Below, piece by piece: positions 5,579 to 10,637 of a stretch of DNA of 10,637 nt (position 1 is the stretch's first letter; every line of letters begins with the position of its first letter). The position numbers were made by a program, and so were the translations under genes. Below the pieces are notes generated by a model. The model worked only from the letters and a program-made list of their open reading frames with translations, searched no databases and had not been told where the DNA came from. Source of the DNA: Christensenella sp. UBA1750 (lineage in GTDB: Bacteria; Bacillota; Clostridia; Christensenellales; UBA1750); assembly GCA_002315655.1 (NCBI GenBank), contig DCHO01000077.1, positions 1,955-12,591 of the forward strand, written 5' to 3'.

Positions 5579-7165
5579 TCATTCGCTTTTCATCAGTGCC
5601 TCCGCGCACCGTATCCCGTCCACCGCCGCAGACAGGATACCCCCCGCGTACCCCGCGCCTTCCCCGCAGGGGAACAGCCCGCCAAGGTTCGACTGGCAGT
5701 TCTCCCCGCGCACGATCCGCACCGGCGAGGACGACCGCGTCTCCACGCCCGTCAGCAGCGCATTTTCATCCGCATAGCCATGAATCTTCCGGTCAAAAAT
5801 CGGCAGCGCCTCCCGTATTGCTTCCGCCGCAAACCCCGGCAGACATTTTTTCAGATCGGACAGCACGATTCCCGGGCGATAGGTCGGTTTCACCTTCCCC
5901 AAAGAGGTCGATGCGCACCCCTGCATAAAGTCGCCCACGGTCTGCGCCGGAGCCTTGAACGTCCGCCCGCCCAATTCAAACGCGAGCCTTTCGTATTTTC
6001 TCTGAAACTCCACGCCGGAGAGCACATCATCCCCGCCGAAATCCTCCGGTTCCACGCTGCACAGCAGCGCCGCGTTGGCGTTTTCCCCGTCCCGGGCAAA
6101 AAGCGACATCCCGTTGGTCACAACGCCGCCGATCTCCGACGCCGCCGCCACCACTTGTCCCCCCGGGCACATACAGAAGGTATAAACCGATCTCCCGCTT
6201 GCCAGATGGCAGGAGAGCTTGTAATCCGCCGCGGGCAGCTTTGTCCATGCCTTCCCGTACTGGGAAAAGGAAATGTCCTCCTGCTTATGCTCGATGCGCG
6301 CCCCGATGGAAAAGGGCTTGCGCACCATCTTGGCCCCGGCATTTTTCAGCATGAGGAAGGTGTCCCGCGCACTGTGCCCGCAGGCCAATATGATCTTTTC
6401 CGCAGAAATTTCTTCCTTCTGCCCTTTGGTTTCCACCGTAATGCCGCAAATGCGCCCGTTTTCGGCCTTCACACCAACCATCTGTGCTTCAAACCGCACT
6501 TCGCCGCCCAAGGCCACGATCTCGTTTCGGATGTTTTTCACCATTTCCGTTAGATTGTCCGTCCCGATGTGCGGCTTTGCCTGATACAGAATCTCCTTCG
6601 GCGCGCCGAAATGTGCCATCGCTTCCAGCACATACCGGCACCAGGGCGAGGAAATCCCCGAATTGAGCTTTCCGTCGGAGAAGGTACCCGCGCCGCCCTC
6701 GCCGAACTGCACATTGGAAATCGGGTCAAACGCCCCGCCGTTCCAGAACTTCTCCACATCGTTTCGCCGGGTGCTCACCTCCCGCCCGCGCTCCAGCACC
6801 AGCGGACGCATCCCGGCCTTGGCCAGCACCAGCGCCGCAAACAGCCCCGCCGGCCCCAGCCCCACCACCACCGGGCGTACCTTACGCACCCCGATGTGCG
6901 GAACGGAAAACACTTCTTCTTCCTTTTCTATGATTGCGTTTTTGTTCTTCGCCGCAGAGATAATCCGCCCCTCGTCCCCCTTCACGGCCACCTTCACCGC
7001 GCAGACGAAAAAAATATCGCCCTTGTCCCGGGCGTCCACGGACTTCTTCACCAGCGTAAGCTCCGCAATGTCGCTCTCTTTGACCTTCAAAACCTTCGCC
7101 GTCAAAAAGCGCAGCCTTTCCTCCGGCTCTCCCAATCGCAATTTCAGATTATTGACCCGAATCAT
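5579..7165 (-). CDS. FAD-dependent dehydrogenase of the COG2509 family
   Basis: Predicted flavoprotein, 528 residues, of the uncharacterised FAD-dependent dehydrogenase family COG2509. Reaction and substrate are unknown; the cytoplasm is likely, since there is no signal peptide. Residues 1-90 form the small N-terminal alpha/beta domain typical of this family. The Rossmann FAD site follows: VVVGLGPAGLFAAL around 99-112 (G102-x-G104-x-x-G107), with the ribose-binding acidic residue in LERG (E125). SNVQFGEGGAGTFSDGKLN near 150-168 is a family signature, and ACGHSARDTF at 261-270 is the second dinucleotide-contact motif. The C-terminal FPCGEGAGYAGGI (498-510) closes the FAD site. The length is normal and the gene looks intact. 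The start at 7165 has GGAAAGGAA six bases upstream. I see no promoter in the 266 bp before it, which hold repeat C, so it may be read from the amidohydrolase promoter. Confidence 0.9.
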   Translation of the reverse strand: MIRVNNLKLRLGEPEERLRFLTAKVLKVKESDIAELTLVKKSVDARDKGDIFFVCAVKVAVKGDEGRIISAAKNKNAIIEKEEEVFSVPHIGVRKVRPVVVGLGPAGLFAALVLAKAGMRPLVLERGREVSTRRNDVEKFWNGGAFDPISNVQFGEGGAGTFSDGKLNSGISSPWCRYVLEAMAHFGAPKEILYQAKPHIGTDNLTEMVKNIRNEIVALGGEVRFEAQMVGVKAENGRICGITVETKGQKEEISAEKIILACGHSARDTFLMLKNAGAKMVRKPFSIGARIEHKQEDISFSQYGKAWTKLPAADYKLSCHLASGRSVYTFCMCPGGQVVAAASEIGGVVTNGMSLFARDGENANAALLCSVEPEDFGGDDVLSGVEFQRKYERLAFELGGRTFKAPAQTVGDFMQGCASTSLGKVKPTYRPGIVLSDLKKCLPGFAAEAIREALPIFDRKIHGYADENALLTGVETRSSSPVRIVRGENCQSNLGGLFPCGEGAGYAGGILSAAVDGIRCAEALMKSE

Positions 7166-7200
7166 ACAAATTCCTTTCCAATAGTTCCGTGCCGTCTCTT

Positions 7201-7416
7201 CCCGCGCCGCAGCGCGTAGGCTCCCCCACTTGTGGGGCTGCGTAGCAGTGCCCGGTAGTGAATGACAGTCCGGTGGACTGTCAGAGCCGGGCTGACCGAG
7301 GCCGCAGCCGAGAAGCTGTCAGCCGTCGAGGCTGACTGAGGGAGTCCCCGGGCGCGGTCACGCCGCGCCCGGCCCTCCTGCCGGAACCCCCCTTGCGGGG
7401 GTTCCGGCAGGAGGGC
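7201..7416 (+). repeat. Hairpin repeat, composite copy C
   Basis: Hairpin I: CGCGC-CGCA-GCGCG (7203-7216). A short unit: CCCCAC-TT-GTGGGG (7224-7237) with CTGC-GTA-GCAG (7238-7248). A two-step stem: GCCCGG (7250-7255) with CCGGGC (7287-7292), enclosing TGACAGTCC-GGT-GGACTGTCA (7263-7283). Then GTCAGCC-GTCGA-GGCTGAC (7318-7336), CCGGGCGCGG…CCGCGCCCGG (7348-7372), and a perfect 20-bp inverted repeat (7372-7391 with 7397-7416). The right-hand 100 bp are almost identical to copy B. It lies between radC and the FAD gene, 15 bases from the radC stop codon. Without a T tract it is not a standard terminator. Confidence 0.85.
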
Positions 7417-7431
7417 ATCCCCCACCCCGTC

Positions 7432-8154
7432 TTACTTCCCCTTCTTCTCCGCCACCAGCTCCGCTTTTTCCTTTTCCAGATCCCGAATCACCATCTTGAC
7501 CGACCGATACTGTTCCCCGGCCACGATAAAATGATCCAGCAGCCGCACCTCGATCAGTTTCAGCGCATTCTCCACAACCTGTGTCGTGTCCATGTCCGCC
7601 TGCGAGGGCATCACCGCCCCTCCCGGATGGTTGTGCGTCAGAATCACCGAATGGGCGTTGTGCCGGATGGCACATTCCACCACCTGCCGGGTGTAAAGCT
7701 GGGTTTCGTCCAGCGTCCCGTGGGACAGCGTTTCCGTCGCCAGCACATTGAACTGCGCATCCAGACACACCATTTTCAGGCTTTCCTCTCTCTGCCGCCC
7801 AAAGAGCGACGTACAATACTTCCCCGCCGCCCCGTAGGTCGGAAGGCAGGGCTTTTCGCCCCAGCGATCCTTCTGATAATAGGCAAAAATGTCCCGAAGC
7901 CCCGCAATGTGCTGTGCCGTCGCTTCCCCGATGCCCGGCACCTCCATCAGCTGTTCCTTTTTCGCATCCAGCACGGAGGCAAAGGAGTTCCCGAAATGGG
8001 AAAGCAATATGTGTGCCAAAGGATTCACATCCCTGCGCGGAATCGTCTCCATCAAAATGAGTTCCAGCACCTCATGGGGCTGAAACCCGGCAAGGTTCGT
8101 CTCCTCCGCCCGCTGCCGCATCCTAATTCGGTGCCCGTCGTGTTCGTTTGTCAT
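7432..8154 (-). CDS. radC: RadC-family JAB domain protein
   Basis: RadC homologue, 240 residues, predicted cytoplasmic. The family was named for DNA repair, but that role was later withdrawn and its true job is unsettled. Residues 1-95 form the N-terminal UPF0758-type domain with a helix-hairpin-helix (EVPGIGEATAQHIAGL, 71-86), a DNA-binding-like motif. The JAB/MPN metallopeptidase-like core follows, with the zinc signature HNHPGG at 174-179, Ser184 and Asp187 (H-x-H-P…S-x-x-D complete). A Glu for the catalytic position is available in REESL (122-126). The C-terminal tail is charged (EKEKAELVAEKKGK). A Met 12 codons upstream is in frame, but the start at 8154 is favoured because its ATG overlaps the upstream stop (ATGA) and GGAAGGGAG lies eight bases before it. 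Translation is probably coupled to the amidohydrolase. Confidence 0.92.
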   Translation of the reverse strand: MTNEHDGHRIRMRQRAEETNLAGFQPHEVLELILMETIPRRDVNPLAHILLSHFGNSFASVLDAKKEQLMEVPGIGEATAQHIAGLRDIFAYYQKDRWGEKPCLPTYGAAGKYCTSLFGRQREESLKMVCLDAQFNVLATETLSHGTLDETQLYTRQVVECAIRHNAHSVILTHNHPGGAVMPSQADMDTTQVVENALKLIEVRLLDHFIVAGEQYRSVKMVIRDLEKEKAELVAEKKGK

Positions 8155-8975
8155 GGCAGCGTCTCCCTTCCGATATTCAGCAATCCGCACGCATTTTCTT
8201 CCAAAATCATTTCGATTTCATCTTCCCGAAGCCCGATCTCCCGAATCAGCCGCGCTTCCTTTTCGGGGGAAGAATAGGGGCAGTCCGACCCGAACAGCAC
8301 CCTCTTTACGCCGTGGGTGCGAATCATCGAAACCAATCTTTCCTTAGACCTCTTCCAGCACATCGCCAGCATCGCCGTGTCCAGATACACGTTTTTCATG
8401 GCAAGCAGCGTCTTTTCCGCTTCCTCCCAGCGGTGCAGCCCACCCAAGTGCGCCGCAATCACCTGTAAACTGGGATAAGCCTTCGCCACTGCCGCAATTC
8501 GTGTCGGGGAGGCAAAATCGCTGTCCGGCGCCGCCGGGTCAAACCCCGCATGGAACGTCACCGGCAGCCCGCTTTTTTCTATCGCTTCATAAATACCGCC
8601 CATTTTCGGGTCATCCGCCGCAAAGCCCTGATAGACCGGATGCAGCTTCACCCCATGCAGCCCAAGATTTTTAATCCGGGCTATTTCCTCCACCGCGTCC
8701 TTCGCCTCCGGGTGCACCGAGCCAAAACACAGAAGCCCCTTTCCCTGCGTTTCTGAGGCAAAATCATTGACCTTGCGCATGGAATGGGCGGAGGTGGCAA
8801 TGTTCATCACAACACCCAAGCGCACGCCCCATTGCGCCAGCTTTTCCCGCGTACCCGTTGCCGTCGCATCGGTGTAAACCGGAATCGAGCTCCCGCCCCC
8901 CGCCGTCTTCGCCAGCGCTTCCAGCGTCCGCTCCGCCAACGCATCCGGGTATAAATGCACATGAATGTCGATCAT
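8151..8975 (-). CDS. Amidohydrolase-2 family metal-dependent hydrolase
   Basis: TIM-barrel hydrolase or decarboxylase of the amidohydrolase-2 family (COG2159), 274 residues, cytoplasmic. Metal-site residues are in place: HVH at 5-7 at the end of strand 1 (IDIHVHLYPDAL), His142 (VTFHAGFD), His176 (AAHLGG) and Asp231 (FGSDCPYSSP). GVKLHP (108-113) is the usual strand before the active site. The substrate cannot be predicted; relatives include ACMSD-like decarboxylases and many orphan enzymes. The frame opens at 9062, but those 29 extra codons cross the promoter. The chosen start has AAAGGAG nine bases upstream, whereas the ATG at 8984 abuts that site with no spacing. It is the first gene of a minus-strand operon with radC (4-bp overlap). 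Confidence 0.88.
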   Translation of the reverse strand: MIDIHVHLYPDALAERTLEALAKTAGGGSSIPVYTDATATGTREKLAQWGVRLGVVMNIATSAHSMRKVNDFASETQGKGLLCFGSVHPEAKDAVEEIARIKNLGLHGVKLHPVYQGFAADDPKMGGIYEAIEKSGLPVTFHAGFDPAAPDSDFASPTRIAAVAKAYPSLQVIAAHLGGLHRWEEAEKTLLAMKNVYLDTAMLAMCWKRSKERLVSMIRTHGVKRVLFGSDCPYSSPEKEARLIREIGLREDEIEMILEENACGLLNIGRETLP

Positions 8976-8996
8976 TGCCCTCATCTCCTTTAACCC

Positions 8997-9025
8997 AGTA
9001 TAAACCCAAAACAAAAAAGGCGCAA
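8997..9025 (-). promoter_or_regulatory. Sigma-A promoter of the amidohydrolase-radC operon
   Basis: On the minus strand TTGCGC (9025-9020), 17 bp, TATACT (9002-8997). The predicted start near 8990 gives a very short leader of about 15 nt that begins right at the AAAGGAG ribosome site. Confidence 0.7.
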
Positions 9026-9027
9026 GG

Positions 9028-9068
9028 AAAACCCTCACGCCAAAGCTTCTCAAAATCCTCACGCCAAA
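9028..9068. promoter_or_regulatory. Direct repeats upstream of the amidohydrolase promoter
   Basis: AAAACCCTCACGCCAAA (9028-9044) and AAAATCCTCACGCCAAA (9052-9068) are 17-bp direct repeats with one mismatch, 24 bp apart. The nearer copy ends just upstream of the -35 box (9020-9025). The position suits an activator or tandem regulator site. Confidence 0.45.
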
Positions 9069-9160
9069 AAATCACAATCTTCCCGATATTTACAGAAATT
9101 TCTCCAGCAAATCCGGCACTTTTTCGCAGGCAAATTCCCTGCACTCCCCGCACCCGCATC

Positions 9161-9189
9161 TTGACACTTCCCTTTATCCGCGCTACACT
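9161..9189 (+). promoter_or_regulatory. Sigma-A promoter of the epimerase gene
   Basis: TTGACA (9161-9166, consensus), 17 bp, TACACT (9184-9189). The predicted start is near 9196, giving a leader of about 34 nt. It is divergent from the amidohydrolase promoter, with about 135 bp between the two -35 boxes. Confidence 0.82.
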
Positions 9190-9229
9190 GTCCCCAACAA
9201 GCTTCACCGATATAAAGGAGGTTCTTCCC

Positions 9230-9901
9230 ATGTCTGCCATCCTTCCCGGCGTCTCCCCTTCCATGATGTGCGCCGACCCTCTGCACCTGTATGACGATGT
9301 TATCGCCCTTGAAAAAGGCGGCGTGCAGTTTTTCCATTACGACATTATGGACGGCGCTTTTGTGCCCAATTTCACCTTGGGCCCCGACCTTATCAAGGCC
9401 GTCCGCAAGGTGTCCAAAGTCCCTGCCGACATTCACATGATGGTGCAGTCCCCCGAAAAGCATCTGCATCTCTTTGATTTGCAGAAAGGCGATGTGGTCT
9501 CCGTCCATCAGGAATCCACCATCCACCTGCAGCGCACCCTTGCTGCCATCAAAGATACCGGCGCGCTTTCCTGCGTCGCGCTGAACCCCGCGACCCCCTT
9601 GTGTATGCTGGAAGACGTGCTGGACGACATTGACATGGTGCTGATTATGACCGTCAACCCCGGCTTTGCGGGGCAAAAGCTCGTCCCTTCCACCTTAAAC
9701 AAGATTTTCCGCCTGAGAAAATGGCTGGATGAGACCGGGCATGAGAACGTCCGTATCGAGGCCGACGGCAACGTTTCCTTTGAAAACGCCGTCAAAATGC
9801 GCGCTGCCGGTGCCGACCTCTTTGTCGCCGGAACCTCCGCCGTCTTCCGCGCCGGCGGCATCGGAGAAAATCTCAAAAAGCTGTCGGTTTGTATTCAATA
9901 A
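9230..9901 (+). CDS. Pentulose/hexulose-phosphate 3-epimerase (ribulose-P or allulose-6-P type)
   Basis: TIM-barrel enzyme of the ribulose-phosphate 3-epimerase family, 223 residues, cytoplasmic, inverting C3 of a ketose phosphate. The family motifs are all present: VSPSMMCAD (8-16), HYDIMDGAFVPNFTLGP (36-52), DIHMMV (67-72), NPATP (119-123), MTVNPGFAGQ (140-149), EADG (177-180) and VAGTSAVF (199-206). The metal and acid-base residues would be His36, Asp38, His69 and Asp179. SPSMMCAD and EADGN look closer to E. coli AlsE (SPSLMCMD, EVDGS) than to Rpe (usually SPSILSAD and VDGGI), so the substrate may be allulose-6-phosphate or another sugar phosphate. The start at 9230 has AAAGGAGG eight bases upstream; the longer open frame lacks a ribosome site and spans the divergent promoters. 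It is transcribed alone from a strong promoter. Confidence 0.9.
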   Translation: MSAILPGVSPSMMCADPLHLYDDVIALEKGGVQFFHYDIMDGAFVPNFTLGPDLIKAVRKVSKVPADIHMMVQSPEKHLHLFDLQKGDVVSVHQESTIHLQRTLAAIKDTGALSCVALNPATPLCMLEDVLDDIDMVLIMTVNPGFAGQKLVPSTLNKIFRLRKWLDETGHENVRIEADGNVSFENAVKMRAAGADLFVAGTSAVFRAGGIGENLKKLSVCIQ

Positions 9902-9903
9902 AC

Positions 9904-9956
9904 GCATAAAAATCACCTCTGCCGCGCACAATAGGCGCAGAGGTGATTTTTTATGC
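9904..9956 (+). terminator. Terminator hairpin that also sequesters the cotF-like ribosome site
   Basis: GCATAAAAATCACCTCTGC (9904-9922) pairs with the 3' arm at 9937-9956 with only one extra T, giving a long stem with a 14-nt loop and six T (9947-9952). It begins three bases after the epimerase stop codon. The 3' arm holds GAGGTGAT (9940-9947), the ribosome site of the next gene, whose ATG is 9953-9955. The mirror strand has five T, so it may work in both directions. Confidence 0.85.
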
Positions 9957-10402
9957 TGTTATCCGAAAAGGAAACCCTGCTGCTCAAAGACCTGATGGGC
10001 GCGGAGAACCTGTGCATCGAAAAGTACGGCCGGGGCGTGGACAGTGCCAAGGACGCTTCCTTATCCCGCCTGTGCAGCGAGATCGAGGCCGCCGAATCCA
10101 CCCACCTGCAAACCCTGAACGCCATTGCCGAGGGCAACGCCCCGCAAATGAACCCCGGGCAGCCCCAGCCCCCACAAAACGACCCCAAACCCGTTTCCAC
10201 CGGCAAGGCCGCGCCGTCGGATGCCTTCCTGTGCAGCGACCTGCTGGCCGCCGAAAAGTACGCTTCCTCCCTCTATGACACCTGCATTTTCGAGTTCCGC
10301 GACACCGCCACCCGAAACGCCTTAAACCACATCCAAAAGGAAGAACAGGAGCACGGCAAAAAGCTTTACGACTACATGACCGCCCACGCGATCTACGGAT
10401 GA
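9953..10402 (+). CDS. CotF-like spore-coat protein with ferritin-like fold
   Basis: Predicted spore-coat F (CotF)-type protein, 149 residues; the role in the coat is inferred from the family. It consists of two helical hairpins joined by a Pro/Gln/Asn linker (about 63-88). The halves align without gaps at an offset of 83: DLMGAE (13-18) with DLLAAE (96-101), and ESTH (48-51) with EQEH (131-134). Each half therefore supplies Glu plus ExxH, 30 residues apart: E18/E48/H51 and E101/E131/H134, the ligand pattern of di-iron ferritin-like proteins. NHIQKEEQEHGKKLYDYM (125-142) is the part most like CotF. The start at 9953 is supported by GAGGTGAT nine bases upstream, but that site is inside the terminator stem. 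Met15 would delete the first helix ahead of E18. I found no convincing promoter between the epimerase gene and this start. A rubrerythrin-like protein is the alternative, but no rubredoxin cysteines are seen. Confidence 0.82.
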   Translation: MLLSEKETLLLKDLMGAENLCIEKYGRGVDSAKDASLSRLCSEIEAAESTHLQTLNAIAEGNAPQMNPGQPQPPQNDPKPVSTGKAAPSDAFLCSDLLAAEKYASSLYDTCIFEFRDTATRNALNHIQKEEQEHGKKLYDYMTAHAIYG

Positions 10403-10412
10403 CACACAAGTG

Positions 10413-10528
10413 GGTTGTAGGGGCGGGGTCTCCCCGCCCTTCACCGCGCCGCAGCGCGTAAGGCTCCCCCACTTGTGGGGGAGCTGTCATAGCAAGGGTT
10501 TACCCTTGCTATGACTGAGAGGGCGTAC
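10413..10528 (+). repeat. Hairpin repeat, copy D (long third hairpin)
   Basis: A leading hairpin GGGCGGGG-TCT-CCCCGCCC (10421-10439), also found inside copy B. Hairpin I: CGCGC-CGCA-GCGCG (10445-10458). Hairpin II: GCTCCCCCAC-TT-GTGGGGGAGC (10463-10484, perfect). Hairpin III: GTCATAGCAAGGGT-TT-ACCCTTGCTATGAC (10486-10515, 14 bp, perfect). The tail TGAGAGGG follows. It begins about 10 bases after the cotF-like stop codon. Confidence 0.85.
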
Positions 10529-10637
10529 CTTCGTACCTGTCAGCCAACCACGAAATAACGCCCCGGCGCGGCTCGCAAAAGATCAATGCCCGCAAGACTT
10601 ATTGCCGCGCCGGCCGGAGAGAGCCCCCCAAGGAACC
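10529..10637. repeat. Long-loop inverted repeat at the right edge
   Basis: CCGGCGCGG (10563-10571) and CCGCGCCGG (10605-10613) form a 9-bp perfect stem around a 33-nt loop of mixed sequence. GTAC-CTTC-GTAC lies just before it (near 10534-10545). I see no gene. The stem resembles the CCGGGCGCGG stem of copies B and C minus one G, but the loop is different and much longer. The sequence ends before the right boundary can be judged. Confidence 0.45.

Noticed and set aside
5259..5777. Pro/Arg/Gly-rich frames across repeat B on both strands
   Set aside because: They are translations of GC-rich hairpin repeats, a frequent source of false genes.
8976..9062. A 29-residue N-terminal extension of the amidohydrolase
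   Set aside because: It would begin inside the direct repeats and cross the -35/-10 boxes. The start at 8975 has a well-placed ribosome site.
9902..9930. Sporulation-sigma promoter for the cotF-like gene (CATAAAAAT at 9905)
   Set aside because: The -10-like match is partial and I found no matching -35 element at the right distance.
9695..9931. A minus-strand frame starting with GAGGTGATTTTTATG
   Set aside because: The start signal is only the mirror image of the palindromic terminator. The rest is antisense to the epimerase gene.

Overview
The window looks like a chromosomal segment of a spore-forming, gut-type Clostridia, probably Oscillospiraceae or close relatives. This rests on four things: Gram-positive style promoters (near-consensus sigma-A boxes, strong AGGAGG ribosome sites), a CotF-like spore-coat protein, an LplB/LplC/LplA-type sugar importer, and intergenic hairpin repeats of a kind I recall from Oscillospiraceae genomes. 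No taxonomic marker is present, so the family assignment is inference.

Layout from left to right: (1) 1-449, minus strand, the first 149 codons of arginyl-tRNA synthetase, cut by the window edge. (2) 602-4916, minus strand, a carbohydrate ABC importer. Two permeases are transcribed from a near-perfect sigma-A promoter behind a leader of about 185 nt. A weak terminator-like hairpin follows, then a separately promoted lipoprotein solute-binding protein, which ends at a strong intrinsic terminator. No ATPase, glycosidase or regulator is present. (3) 4894-5578, gene-free: an AT-rich stretch, then hairpin repeats A and B. (4) 5579-9025, minus strand, an amidohydrolase and RadC coupled by an ATGA overlap, then repeat C, then a COG2509-type FAD-dependent dehydrogenase with no promoter of its own that I can see. 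(5) 9161-10402, plus strand, a pentulose-phosphate 3-epimerase (allulose-6-P / ribulose-P type), a terminator hairpin, and a CotF-like ferritin-fold protein. (6) 10413-10637, repeat D and another long inverted repeat.

Two things stand out. First, four copies (A-D) of a modular repeat lie only between genes and all point the same way. Each is a string of hairpins whose stems differ in sequence between copies while the arms stay complementary, so folding rather than primary sequence is conserved. Second, the terminator after the epimerase gene contains the Shine-Dalgarno sequence of the cotF-like gene in its 3' arm, and the 5' arm (AUCACCUC) copies the anti-Shine-Dalgarno end of 16S rRNA. The cotF-like start codon directly follows the terminator's U tract. 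This predicts combined transcriptional and translational control of a probable sporulation gene.

The genes do not form one pathway. The importer is an independent sugar-uptake unit. The epimerase is a sugar-phosphate enzyme that could act downstream of some sugar, but nothing links it to this importer. The remaining genes are housekeeping or uncharacterised.
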